DNA of 64,000 nt from assembly GCF_009727055.1 (NCBI RefSeq), contig NC_052354.1:37500543-37564542 (forward strand). Reading direction: 5' to 3'. Made by a program: the position numbers and the translations under genes. Origin of the DNA: Benincasa hispida. Its lineage: Eukaryota; Streptophyta; Magnoliopsida; Cucurbitales; Cucurbitaceae. Positions 11,366 through 22,455 of the stretch are shown piece by piece; position 1 is the first letter of the stretch; every line of letters starts with the position of its first letter. The notes beneath the pieces were generated by a model. That model was given only the letters and a program-made list of their open reading frames with translations. It was not told the DNA's origin and did not search any database.

Positions 11366-12203
11366 AAATGGCTACTGCCCCATTGTTGTCATAGTATAAG
11401 GTGATGGACAAGTCCATATTTGAAACTACGTCCAAATCATTTAGGAACTTCCTAAGCCAAATTTCTTCCTTCTCTGCTTCATAAGGATTAAATCCTTCAT
11501 AGTTAGAAATCAGTGTTGGTGTATCCTGTAAGGATTAAATCCTTTGCTCCATACATCAGCTTGTAGTTCCCCGTTCTCCTAAGATACTTGAGGATGTTCT
11601 TGACCGCTTTCTAGTGGTCTAACCCTGGATTGGACTGGTACCTACTGACAATTCCCATTGCATAACAAATGTTTGACCTAGTGCAGAGCATAACATACAT
11701 TAAACTGCCCACAGTTGAGGCATAGGAAATACGTCTTATATCTTTAACTTCTTGAGGTGTCTTAGGGCACTGTTCCTATAGACAAGTAAGGTACCCTACA
11801 TCATTCTCAATGAGTAGGATATTGTCCATATAAAGTATTACAAAAGCTTCTTTATCGTTGATGATTTTCTTGTAGATACAAGATTCATCAATGTTTTGAT
11901 CAAAACTAAAAGATTTGATCGCTGTATCAAATCTAATGTTCCAAGATCTGGATGTCTATTTCAAACCATAAATGGATCGATTTAGCTTGCAAACCTTCTG
12001 CTCCTGACATGGCTACAAACATTTCGGGTTGAGACATAAAGATATTCTCCTCAAGATTGTCATTCAGAAAAGCAGTCTTGATATCCACTTTTCATATCTC
12101 ATAGTCATTATATGTGGGTATGGACAAGAGAATTCTTATAGACTTAAGCATAGCAACAGGGGAAAAAGTTTCCTCATAGTCAACACCTTCCCTTTGGGTA
12201 GAA
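11366..12203 (-). pseudogene. CP1 copia reverse transcriptase / RNase H fragment
   Basis: Minus-strand translation in several frames shows STQREGVDYEET at the right end, then DYEIWKVDIKTAFLN, a KVCKLNRSIYGLK stretch, the polymerase active site as YMDNILL (expected YVDD, so the second aspartate is lost), SNPGLDH and LKYLRRT of RNase H, and finally DNNGAV at the left edge. These are standard landmarks of Ty1/copia Pol. The fragment is bounded on the left by the GY1 LTR and on the right by an Athila remnant. It is probably part of the same element as 15454-19312 (inference). Not functional. Confidence 0.82.
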
Positions 12204-13715
12204 CCTTCTTTTCTCCCTCCACAGTCTTTCCACTAAGCAATGTCACAACCTGACATTGCTCCTTACCTGATCCCCCTGGGTTGCGCGAAAGCTCGGTAGA
12301 ACTTGACAACGCCCCTTGCGGTCGACTCTTCAGCTCATTCACAATCTGGCCCATTTGCAATTCGAGGTTGCGGATGGACATAGCCTGACTTTGAAGCAAT
12401 GACTCTTCAGCTCATTCGCAATAGGCTCTCTAGAGAAGAAGATTGCGTTGGATGTTGCGAGCTACTTGCTTGGTTGCTCTGCTGACCGTTGTTGCGTTGG
12501 AAGAATCCTGGTGGCCATTCTTTTTGCGCCACAGATTGAAAATTTTGTTGTTGATTCTTCCAAGAAAAATTGGGGTGGTTTCTCCACCCGGGGTTGTAAG
12601 TGTTTGAAAAGGAATTATTCTTTACAAAATATACAGACTGTGGATTTTGCGGGCAATCTTCCATCACATGCCCATCACCGCAAGTCACACACCTTGCGGT
12701 GTTTTGACTTATTGCGTTAATTTGCCTACCTTGCGATGTTGAGCTGTTGATCGCCATTCCTTGAATCAAATTCATCATTGTGGTCATTTGGTTTTGTAAC
12801 AAAACAATGGCACCATTATTTGCGTTTGAATCTTTGAGTCTCAATCTCTGGTCATTCTTCCTTCAGTCTTCATGGTTCTTGGAGATGCAGTCCAGAATAT
12901 TCTTCGCCTCCTCATAAGTTTTATCAAGCAGACCACCAGCAGCTGTCGCATTGGCAGTGGTCTGCGAAGCAGGGTTCAAACCGTGATAGAAAATTTCCAT
13001 TTGAAGGCAGGCTGGTAGCCCATTATGCAGACAATCTTGGACTAACCTTTTAAACCTCGCCTAAACATCACTGAGCAATTCGTCCATATCTTGTTCAAAA
13101 TTAGTAATAAGCTTTCTTTGTCTTGCATTCTCGGTAGGTGGAAAATACTTTTTCATGAATTTCTCCACTACCTGCTCCCAAGAAGTAATCTATCCTAGTT
13201 CGAGCGAATAAGCCCATTTCTTAGCCTGATCATAGAGAGAAAATGGGAACAACGTTAGTCGAACTTCTTCAGCAGAGATGTTCGGGAACACAAAAGTATT
13301 GCAGATTTCAATAAAACTTCGGAGGTGGGCGTGCAGATCCTCGCCACGCCTTCCTTCGAATTGACCTGCAGTCTGGATCATCTGCAGCATCACCGGTTTG
13401 ATCTCGAATCTACTTCCGTCGAGGGCTAGTCTCATGATTCACGGAGAGGAATCATAGAAGTTTGGCGATGCATAGTTCCTAATGGGCCTATTGGGATCGT
13501 TTGCCAAAAGAATCGGATTCGCCATGACATTATTATCATTTGGTGCTCCACCTTCAAGCTGCTCCGCAATCTCTTCTTTATCGGATTGTGGTTGCTGTTG
13601 GCGGTCTCATAGTCTCCTTTGAAAACTTCTCTCAATCTTCGGGTTGTAGTTCGCCAGAGATTGAGAGTTCTACAAAGAAATCACAAAAATTACCGTTAAC
13701 AACGATTTTGCCGAA
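12204..13715 (-). pseudogene. AT1 Athila-like gag, near full length but broken
   Basis: Minus strand. After the primer site the frame gives RPIRNYASP, then RFEIKPVMLQMIQ, GEDLHAHLRSFIEIC, EVRLTLFPFSLYDQAKKW and KYFPPTENARQRK: the capsid domain of Athila-type Gag. Further on come CVTCGDGHVMEDCP (a CCHC-like knuckle, with one residue missing from the usual spacing) and YNPGWRNHPNFSW. It ends with CQVVTLLSGKTVEG, the usual boundary just before the protease. At 12204 it joins copia sequence directly, so protease, reverse transcriptase, integrase and the 3' LTR are lost. Interrupted by a stop after SLELG and another near 12410. Confidence 0.85.
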
Positions 13716-13735
13716 GTCCCTGGCAACCGCGCCCA
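13716..13735 (-). other. AT1 primer-binding site (tRNA-Asp type)
   Basis: Minus strand reads TGGGCGCGGTTGCCAGGGAC, close to the tRNA-Asp complementary site TGGCGCCGTTGCCGGGGA used by Athila elements. It is five bases from the LTR end at 13741. Confidence 0.75.
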
Positions 13736-13740
13736 AAACT

Positions 13741-15453
13741 TGATCCATTATTTTTATGAATGAAAATATAAATGATATGCGTTGATGGATTGCATTGTGC
13801 ACTCAAGTTTCCCCAGTGAAATTCAAGTGTAAATTCCTCTGAGTTTCCTGGTAAGTCCAAGGTCGAATACAGGGACTTGTGAAAATAGTTGCATTGGTAA
13901 TGCTTATGAAAACTTTGTGGTAACCAAGTAAATAAATAAAGTGTTGGGTGTGTTGTTGCGTTGATGAAAAAGAAGTAAATAAAGACGACAGATTTGAGAA
14001 AGATAGTTGCGTTGATAGATGCAATAAGTATGCGATGAATGGGTTAAGAAGATCTTTAGCTAGCATTACTCGGGAATGCGTCAAACTTTGCGATCATGTT
14101 ACAACCATGCACAACAAGTCATTTCCCAATGTAAATGCGATGCTCTTAAGTCTAGGACGCATGTGTTGAATCCAAAATGTCCATAGAGCTTATTTCTAAG
14201 ACTCTACTCTTGTCCTATGCGTTGATGCAAAATGCATGAAAGCAAGGTGACCGCATACAATCGTATCTTATCGCTAGCATATATGCAATGCATTAATAAC
14301 AAATAGTGCTCATTCCTAAGCACCTATCTCTCGTTTATGCGTTCTAATCTGGTTCTTCCAAACCTAGATTCTGACCTGACCTTCCCAAGTCTAGATCCTA
14401 TCCTTAGACTACCCTCCCGAGTATCTCTAATAGACGAATGAAGCATACATAAATAAGATAATTGCAAAGAATGAAGGTTCTCTAGTTGTGATAGCTAAAT
14501 GCTTCTCATCCCATTCAACTAATTTAGCTACTCATGCGTGAATTAGAGAGAGTGAACAAATATAGAGAAAGACATTCCATTCTTATAACTCAGTTGAGTA
14601 CAAAATGATAATGGCAAATAAAGGTAGAGAGCCTGGTAGAAATTTCTTGCTGACTGAGGCTTTTTACACTGAATCTCTATTCTGATCTACAAATATTCCC
14701 GCTTCCACAGGCGTCAGCCCTCTCTCTGTCTTGTAGCTTCCAGTGCTTTCCTAAGCTTGCCGGAACGATCTATCGGCACACCTTCTTCCTTGCGTCCACC
14801 TTAAAAATGAAAGAAGACTATGGACATAGACGTGAACTTGTAAAGTGATGAAGTAATTGACTGCTTAACCCCTTCTCTGAAGAATGCACTTGGTATTTAT
14901 AGAGTTTCCATGGTGAAAGGCGGTTTCTCTCTCCCTGTTGTACAGATGGGACAGCTTTAATTCCTGACTGATGCACTGGATAATTGTCACCGATAAAGCG
15001 GAATGTACTTCGTGACTGTTATTGGCTGTCAACTTAATTTGGATCTGATTGTCGTCAGCTTTCTGTCCCATCGATCTGAATTGTCCTTTCACCCAGATGC
15101 GCCCACCATGTTGCGCTGACCAAGTTGCGGTGATTCTTCTTGGGCGAATGTTTGCGAGCATGATCAACGCAAAGTCTTGCGGTGAAGTTGCGCTCGACCA
15201 ATGTATTCCTATGATCGCAATCTCTACATTGCGTTAACGCCTGTCTCTTATACACATCTAGATGTGTATAAGAGACAGAATGCATATTATGCACAAAAAT
15301 GTAAAAATCAACTGCTCTAATGCGTTGGACGCATGCGACCGCAATATTATAGAATTTATGCTTAATGGACGCAATTTAACATATTTCATTAACGCAATCC
15401 AACATTGTTTAAGAACTTAGTACTATGATAACGTGCATTTCTGCCTGTTATCA
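13741..15453 (-). mobile_element. AT1 5' LTR (Athila-like, contains an adapter artefact)
   Basis: It begins TGATCCATT and ends GCCTGTTATCA in plus reading. On the minus strand the LTR starts TGATAACAGGC, as in AT2 (49055-50740) and the solo copy at 20682-22455. Length is 1713 bases including 38 bases of adapter. The right flank is copia integrase (15454 onward), which AT1 entered. The sequence is rich in GCGT, TGCG and GCGATG words. Confidence 0.85.
15241..15278. other. Nextera/Tn5 mosaic-end junction adapter (sequencing artefact)
   Basis: CTGTCTCTTATACACATCT (19 bases) is directly followed by its exact reverse complement. This is the double mosaic end made when Nextera mate-pair fragments are circularised. 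The AT2 LTR is continuous across the equivalent point with no such insert. Translated on the minus strand it gives the familiar contaminant peptide SYTHLDVYKRQ. It is not plant DNA. Confidence 0.98.
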
Positions 15454-16070
15454 TTGTTTTAGAAACACTATTCGATGGAACATTGTTCAAAATGTTAACT
15501 GCAGTCTCTACTGCATGCCCCTAAAATGAGTAAGAAAATTGAGCATAGCTCATCATAAAACAAACCATGTCTAATAAATTTCTATTTCTCCTATTTGATA
15601 CACCGTTTTTCTGAAGTGTACCAGGTGTTGAGAATTGGGATTGAATTCCATGTTCTATCAAATAGTCCTGGAATTCTAAATCCATGTACTCTCCACCCCG
15701 ATTAGATCGAAGTGTTTTAATTGTTTTACCTAATAGGTTTTCAACTTTAGCCTTGTACTCTTTAAACTTTTCAAAGGCTTCAGACTTATGTTCCATTAGG
15801 TATAAGTAACCATACCTCGAATAATAATCTATAAAAGAGATGAAGTATTTGTACCCTCCTCTAGCCTTTACATTCATTGGATTGCAAAGATCCGAGTGTA
15901 TGAGCTCTAAGGGCTCTTTGGCTCTATAACTTTTTCCACTAAAAGATCTTTTAGTCATTTTTCCTTCGAGACATAATTCACATGGAGGTAATGAATCATC
16001 TAACTCGCTTAGAAGTCCATTATTTACCAATCTCTTGATCCTATCGAGATTTATGCAGTCTAATTTAAAA
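15454..16070 (-). pseudogene. CP1 copia integrase (broken, catalytic residues lost)
   Basis: Minus-strand translation 16030-15521 gives the end of the GAG-pre-integrase zinc domain (CELCLEGKMTKRSFSGKSY), then the integrase core: LELIHSDLCN with the first catalytic aspartate, FISFIDYYSRYGYLYL, and LRSNRGGEY where the second catalytic aspartate is replaced by asparagine (usual RSDRGGEY). It continues with NGVSNRRNR, where the catalytic glutamate is replaced. The histidine half of the zinc site upstream (WHFKLDCINLDRI) has lost the usual GHIN histidine. The frame is cut by the AT1 LTR at 15453. It would have inserted copia cDNA but cannot be active. Confidence 0.88.
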
Positions 16071-16570
16071 TGCCAAAGGTAGGTATCATTGTTACTTGGA
16101 GAAATTCTTCATCTTTTAGTTTAAGTATTAGCAGTTTTAAACATCTTATGATTTAAAAGTGATTTTGCTTCAGTTGGTCATAACACATATAAGTTGTCTT
16201 CTAGTTTAGTTGTACAAATAGTCACACCATTTTTCATAATGAATGCTTCATTTGAATTAAAAGAGATAGAGTATGATTGTTCAATTAAACAAGAAATAGA
16301 AATAAGGTTCCTCTTCATTTTGGAAACAATGTATAAGTTTTCCAAATACAAAAATCTATTTCCAAAAGGCAACTTTGCAGCTCCCATTACACGAGCTGAA
16401 TGGTGTCTCTTGTTCCAACCTTGAGCGTCATTTCACCCTTTTCTAGCTGCTGCAAGGAACTAATTCCCAGTAAAGAAGAACAAACATGATTAGTGGCTTC
16501 TGAATCAAGTATCCAGACATCATGGTCATTGCCACTAAACAAGTTTCCAGAACTAATAAATTCTATTTAC
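16071..16570 (-). pseudogene. CP1 copia protease and pre-integrase region
   Basis: Minus strand around 16480-16520 reads DVWILDSEATNHVCSS, the copia protease active-site region. The catalytic DSG is changed to DSE, which should abolish activity. Further on come KGEMTLKVG, then MKRNLISISCLIEQSYSISF, EAFIMKNGV and LEDNLYVL, characteristic of the stretch between protease and GAG-pre-integrase. Stops and shifts are present between blocks. Same element as 15454-16070. Confidence 0.82.
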
Positions 16571-17310
16571 CTTCCTTTTCTTTCTTCTTATCAGCAAGGT
16601 ACTTGGTGCAATTGCATTTTCAGTGACAATCTACTTACAGTGGACACATTTTCCCATGTCAGTTTTAGCTTTGCCCTTGCCTTTGTCTGCAGCTGGAGCC
16701 TTCCCCTTCTCTCCTTTCTTTTTCCGGATCTTCTTAGAATAAGAAGTTGAAGGAATAGTATTAGTTCTAGAGGATGAACCCTTATGGAACTTTTTGAAAT
16801 GTGCAACATTTTCCTCTCCTTCTGCGGTACTAAAGAAAACTCTTCGAAAGAGATTACAAAATAAAGGACACCTGACTCTACTCGTCTATAACCGTACCGT
16901 TCATTTCAGTGACATTGAAATGGACCATCAGATCGAGAACATGTTCTTTCACTAATTGGCTCTCTTTCTTGTGCACATTATAAATGTACTTGAGGGCCTC
17001 GTGTCGAATCTGAGCGGACAGTTGTCCAAAAATCTCTTGAAGGGACTCCATGATTTAACGTGCAATCATCTTGGCCTCATGCTTCTCAGTAAGAGCGATA
17101 GATAGACTTGCTAAGAAGTAGACTCGGGCCTTATCATTAACCTTCGTCCAACGATCATAAGCATCCTTCAACAATTAAGATGCATTTCGAGCGAGGGCTA
17201 GAGGACACTCCTTCATAAAGAAAAACTGTAGATCATCAACAACCAGAATCATTTTCAGGTTAGATTTCCACGTTGCATAGTTTTCATCGGTTAATTTCTC
17301 ATTTTTAAGC
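16571..17310 (-). pseudogene. CP1 copia gag
   Basis: Minus strand from about 17305 reads DENYATWKSNLKMILVVDDL, the start of a copia UBN2-type Gag, then DAYDRWTKVNDKARVYFLA, ALTEKHEAKMIAR, IMESLQEIFGQ and a YNVHKKESQLVKEHVLDLMV stretch. A basic region (KGKGKAKTDMGK) leads to a CVHC half knuckle, followed by a frameshift before the rest (DCH...CTKYLADKK). Internal stops occur after KECPLALARNAS and near FNVTEMNGTVIDE. It is the nucleocapsid/capsid gene of CP1, no longer translatable as one protein. Confidence 0.82.
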
Positions 17311-18902
17311 AAAGATATGATTGTGGAAGAAATGCTGAAACATATAACAATCATTCGACCTTATTAGTTATCTTTGTCATAACCAATTACATAATTATTC
17401 AATCAATTTAGCAAAAACATATACAATCATAGAACCCTAATTAAACTATTGATTTCAATTTTTGCAATGATACTTCAGAGGTTTAGGGCAACAACCACTA
17501 AAGGGTGATCAACTACTCCTCTCCTAAATTGACAAAATCTCAACCAATCACTAATACTAGAATAACTCTTATTCCTATAGTTTTTAGCTACCGTTGTTTC
17601 GGTCAAGGATTCATTAACTAGCTTAATTCCAACTATAAGTGTGACCCTCCCATTTTTGGATCCCAAAGGTACACTTCAACAGTCTACTGAAGGGAAAGAC
17701 AACTTTTGAAGATTAACCTAAGAAACTCTATCCATTGTTAGAGTTTGTGTTGTTCTAACCCCTATGATGAGGCCCTCCGAAGGGATGGTTGCTTTAGGAT
17801 GACACGCAGGCGAACCATAGAAATCTCACGGTGTAACCTAATGGAGGAGACCGTGGGATATGTTGACACACATCCTCTCCCACTTACTATGAATACTTTC
17901 TAGATTCACCTTGTTATTGACCCATGCAAATACTTTCCGAAGGGAGGCCGTTCTCAGGGCGACATGAAGCCGAGCATGAATATCATGGTGTGAACTCTTA
18001 GGGACGTGAGAGCTGAAATTTGATAGATCATATATACCAACTTCCTCCCACTAAGGTATTTTATTAGGAATTTATTATGCTTAGTTAAAACTTCGGCTAA
18101 TGAATTTTTCTAAGTCCTTTACATTTGTTCAATATAACATTTATATTAAATGGTTTAACAATACTTGATTTCATTAAACTCTTTTAATAAAATTAATCAT
18201 TTATTGCATGCTTATAAAATATTTATCCAATTCACCTTCAGAGTCGTTTCCCAAGTAGAGGTGTTCCGTTCACGTCAGCTTAAATACCCCTTCCTAGACA
18301 GAAACTTTGTTAGACAAAGGTACCTTATGGGCAATTTTTTATAAATTTAATCTTTTATTCAAATTCATTTAAATCCTACTAAAAAAATTAAAAAGATTAA
18401 CCTATTCCTAATCTCATTAAAAATAACATAGATCGATTTTAAACAATTTAAAATAATTTGACCTATGTTTGCATGAAATCTAGATTATAGATTTTAATCA
18501 ATTTCATTAATACTATAACTCTTTATAAATTAATGGATTATTAAATCTATAATCACATCAAGTATTCACATAGATCATTCCACTATTTATTAGAACAATT
18601 TTAATACATATAGTATAATTCATGGACATGCTTAGGCTAATCATACATCACTAACATAACTCTTGTATTATGACGCATGAGCATGCTAATTTAATCATGC
18701 ATCTATAAAATATAACCCTTTATATTTAATCATGATGCATGTTTATGTTTACCTTAAGGTGGGTATTTTTTAATCCATAAGACATACCATATGTAACATA
18801 AATTCAAAAAATAAATAATTTAAAACATACATCCAATGCATAATTAAATTAAACAACAAAAATTGGATCAATTTTGGCACCCTTACACAATGACATACCA
18901 TA
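17311..18902 (-). other. CP1 5' leader, long and non-coding
   Basis: No coding signal. It is homologous to the leaders of the CP copies at 53266-53828, 54870-55391, 57880-59470 and 63714-64000. Within it a block of about 150 bases, with the landmarks TCACGGTG, CTTCGGA and a match to CACCTTGATATTGAC, occurs twice (about 17760-17910 and 17910-18060). A TGTTTCAG sequence next to gag (minus strand, 17334-17341) resembles a 3' splice site. A GTAAGT lies on the minus strand near 17880. Confidence 0.6.
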
Positions 18903-19151
18903 TGTAACACTTCCGGGGTTCTAAAAGTTATTGTTGTAAACTTTGTAGTTAAGTCTTAGAGTTGTATAAACATTACATTGTTGTAATAAAATGAGCCTAC
19001 TCAATCCGTTGTTGTTTATCTCTTTGACTTAAAGTTTATTGAGTGTAGTAAAGAGGTTTAGATGAGCGGTAGGTATCACAAAAGAGTGGTATCTACGGTC
19101 CCTCATGCCTCCCCTCGAGCTCAGGAGACGGGCTCGGGGCGGGGTGTGACA
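18903..19151. mobile_element. Short LTR-like insertion, G-family-related end
   Basis: It begins TGTAACAC and ends GGGGCGGGGTGTGACA, so both ends form near-perfect inverted repeats. The right end is the same as the transcription-downstream end of the G-family LTR. Length 249 bases, inserted in CP1 leader/LTR sequence. I see no matching target duplication (CCATA against TAAGA). It may be an internally deleted gypsy LTR. Confidence 0.5.
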
Positions 19152-19312
19152 TAAGAAAACCTTGGATATTAGTTTATTGGATTTAGGGTTATTAAGAAAA
19201 AATAGACAACAATACAATCAATAACTTTTATTGATTTAACATCTATAACACTTTATTGATGACAGTCAATAAATAGCATTTACTATCCACGAGTTTTAGG
19301 GCATAAAACCCA
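19152..19312 (-). mobile_element. CP1 5' LTR fragment (about 160 bp)
   Basis: On the minus strand it starts TGTTGGGTTTTATGCCC, the typical start of this LTR group. Only the first part survives before the 249-bp insertion. The rest of the LTR is missing. Confidence 0.65.
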
Positions 19313-19319
19313 ACATACT

Positions 19320-20510
19320 CAAACTTCCAGCACAATAATGGGTAGATTGAAGCAAAAAGCTAATAAAAAAATGGCATGTTAGTTCGGATGTTTCTCCGGC
19401 TAGGGCAGAAATTCCCGATACTTCTGTTGAAAAATCCTCTTCCAAAAGATCTCACTTGAACTCGTCTTCCTCTGATATCCCATCTCAGAGATTGAGGAGT
19501 ATTCTAAGATGTGCTTGTTGTTCAACCCTCCTTGCATGTTGAAGATTCCAGTAAGTCGGAGTCCCTTGTCATTCGCCCTCTTACTATGATTCTGAGGGAC
19601 GACTCTACTGTGAAAAATGCTGATAATGATGCGACTAGGCCTCCTAAGAGTTCTGCTGATGTCTAGAATTTGTTGAGTACCTCTGCTGCTAAAGAGGGTG
19701 CAATGGTTCCCTCTATCCCTCACTCTTCTAATATTGAATCTGATGTTCCTATTTCATGTACTATTGGTCTGATGCTGCTAATGTGTCTTCTGAAAATATT
19801 AATACTTCCGCCCATGTTGTTGATTTTGTTGTTGCCTCTGATGCAAGTAATCTTGTTGTTGACTCTTATACTGATGTTGCTCCTGATAATGTTAATGTTG
19901 TTGCTCCTGATATTGATAATGTTATTTTGGTTCTACTCTTGTGAACTCTTTGGTTGCTGCCGAGAAGGTTTCTGATATTATCCTAGATGTTACTGACATT
20001 CTCCTTAACATAGAGGATTCCAGGCATAGTTCTGAGGGGTCTTCTCTGGTTGCTTTTGCTTCTAGCACAAGGTGATCAGGTTGTGACTTTCTCCCATGCT
20101 ATTTATTTTAATGGTGATCAATCTGTTTCTGGCTCGAGTTCCTCTAAAGGGACTATATCAATTTCCTGTGATGATAATATTCCTTGCCCAGTTGGGCAAA
20201 TTGAAGAAGAGGGCCTCTATAAAGGTGTCTGCTGATTTTGGTCTCTCTACTTGTACTCGTTCAAAAGGAATTCCTCTAAGAAGAAGAGCCCTGACTCTCA
20301 ATCAGACCCTTATATCCAGATTTTTTTTCTCTAGCAGTTAAGAAGACATTGCCTTTGTCAAGGACAAACCTCGCACAAGAGTTGGTTATCGTAAAATTCC
20401 TTCTAATGTTCATTATGTGCCTATTGATGGGATATCCTTTCATAGTAAGGACAATGTTCTGAGGTGGAAGTATATGATGTAGTGGTATATTCCTGATGAG
20501 AAGGTTTTGT
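19320..20510 (+). pseudogene. Envelope-like ORF remnant, N-terminal part
   Basis: Plus-strand translation in shifting frames gives a low-complexity S, D, V and A-rich region (19740-20040). Then follow KDKPRTRVGYRKIPSNVHYV, VPIDGISFHSKDNVLRWKY and YIPDEKVLLL. I recognise this as the plant retrotransposon envelope-like family found at the 3' end of some SIRE/Maximus and Athila elements. The naming is from memory of the family; function is unproven even in intact members. At 20511 it is cut by an L1 solo LTR, and it resumes at 24177. Several stops and frameshifts. No pol gene of its own element is adjacent. Confidence 0.62.
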
Positions 20511-20681
20511 TGTTAGGAATGTCCTAAAACTCATAGTTTGTAAACTTTAAACATGTTCTATTCACAATAAAGTTATTATTGAAGATTTTATTGAATTGCA
20601 TTCATTACGAAATCTAATAAACTAACCCATGGCTATAACATGAATACTTAAACTTTATGTAGAGTTATAAAAGAGGATCAT

Positions 20682-22455
20682 TAATAACGGGCAAAAATGC
20701 ACGTTATTACAGTGCAAAGTTATAAAGCAATGCAAGATTGCGTTGATAAAAATATACAATATTGCGTCCAAAAGTATTAAGTTCACAACATTGCGGTCGC
20801 ATGCATCAAGCGCATTAAAAAAATTAACTTATATAATTTTGTGCAGAATATGCGTTGACGCAAAGCGAAAAATGCGATCCAAAGAAATCAACGGCCGAGC
20901 GCATCAAGAGATTGCGTTAACGCAAGGCTATATCTGCGCATCAAGAGATTGCGTTAATGCAAGGCTATATCTGCGTATTAAGAGATTGCATTAACGCAAG
21001 GCTATATCTACGTATTAAGAGATTGCGTTAACGCAAGGATATGGGGTCATTTGCGCTCGGAAGTATCTGCTCAAGAAGGTTGTCGCATAGATGCAGCGCA
21101 ACTTGGTGGGCTCATCTAGGTGAAAAGCATAATAAATCACGATGGGACAGAAAGTCGGATCCGAATTAAGTTGACAAGTCGTTAACAACCTACTGTAGCA
21201 AGTACACTCAACTTTTTAGTGAAAAATATTCGGCGCTTCAAACAGAGAATTAATGCCATCCCATCAGTGCAATCATAAGAGAGAAGAAGCCTTTCATTCC
21301 GAAGCTCTATAAATACCAGAAGCCACCTTCAGTGAAGGAGTTCGACAGTTAGATAATTTTCTTAGCCTTGTTCATAGTTTTTCTTTTACTTAGAAGGCAG
21401 AGCGAGAGAAGGGAAGAGACATCGAAAGATCGCCCTGGTCAGCTCGAGAGAGAATGCAGGAGGCGTGGAAAGACAGATAGTGGGCCGGCTCTTACGAGAG
21501 CAAGATTATCTTTTGAGCAGAGTAGAGAAGAACGGTGTAAAAAGCCTTGGGAAGCAAGAGATTGCTACTAGGCTCTTTATTCTTATTCCACATTGTTATT
21601 CTATATTTCAATTCTATATCTATAAAATGGAACCTGCTTATCTACATCTGTTCACTCTTTTAAAAGCATGCATGAGTAGCTAAATTTATCGAATGGGTTG
21701 AGAAGAACTTAACTAATATGACCTAGGATTTTCATTGCATGCGATCATCTTGTCTTATGTTGTGCCCAACACCCCTTTAGAGCTACTCAAGAGAGAGTCT
21801 AAAGAAAGAACCTAAGACTTGAGAGAGCTAGGTTAGAATCTAGACTCGAGAGAGTAAGATTAGATCTGCATAAGTAAGAGATAGGGACTTAGAGATAAGC
21901 TTAGTTTGCCAACATGCATCGCATGCACCCTAGAGATAGGTTATGGTATTATGCGGCTGCCTTGTATGTGTGTGTGTCATTCGTCATCGCATAGACAAGA
22001 ATAAAGTCTTATGTGTAGGCCCTATAGACTTATCGCATATATCGCATGCGTTCTAAAACTAGAAGCCGTAGCATTTGCGTTGAGAGATGGCATGTGTGTA
22101 GCATGATCGCATAACATGAACAAAATCCTAGGAAGTGTTAGCTGAACCACTTCTCAACCCGCTCCCTGCATATTCATCGCATCTTCCATAGTATTAACTC
22201 TTTTTTTAACTCCGTTGCATACATTTTTTTGTTGCAAACAATAACCCAACAACTTTTTGATTTATTGGTTACCGCAAGGTCATTTTAAAAATTATTACCG
22301 CATATTGTTTTCCTTAGTCCCTGAGTTCGACCCTGGACTTACCAAAAAACTCAGCAGGATTTATACTTGGGTTCTGTTGAGAAAACATGTTGCACAACGC
22401 ATTTCCCATCACCGCAATTTCCTTTCATTATATTACCGCATAAAACAACGCATCA
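20682..22455 (+). mobile_element. Athila-type solo LTR nested in L1 copy 2
   Basis: It starts TAATAACGGGCAAAAATGC (decayed TGATAACGGG) and ends AACAACGCATCA, matching the AT1 and AT2 LTRs in reverse complement. Flanks are ATCAT (20677-20681) and AGCAT (22456-22460), a target duplication with one mismatch. Length 1774 bases, including a 37-bp tandem array not seen in the other two copies. No internal region, so a solo LTR. Confidence 0.82.
20902..21042 (+). repeat. 37-bp tandem repeat, about 3.8 copies
   Basis: The unit starts CATCAAGAGATTGCG, continues with the palindrome GCGTTAACGC and ends CTATATCTGCG. The later copies have single-base changes (TATTAAGAG, ATTAACGC). AT1 shows only a single GCGTTAACGC at the equivalent place, beside its adapter insertion. 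Confidence 0.9.

Noticed and set aside
15055..15294. 79-residue minus-strand ORF containing SYTHLDVYKRQ
   Set aside because: The peptide comes from the Nextera mosaic-end adapter, not from plant DNA.
20902..21042. Regularly spaced repeats as a CRISPR-like array
   Set aside because: Direct tandem repeats with no spacers, inside a plant LTR.
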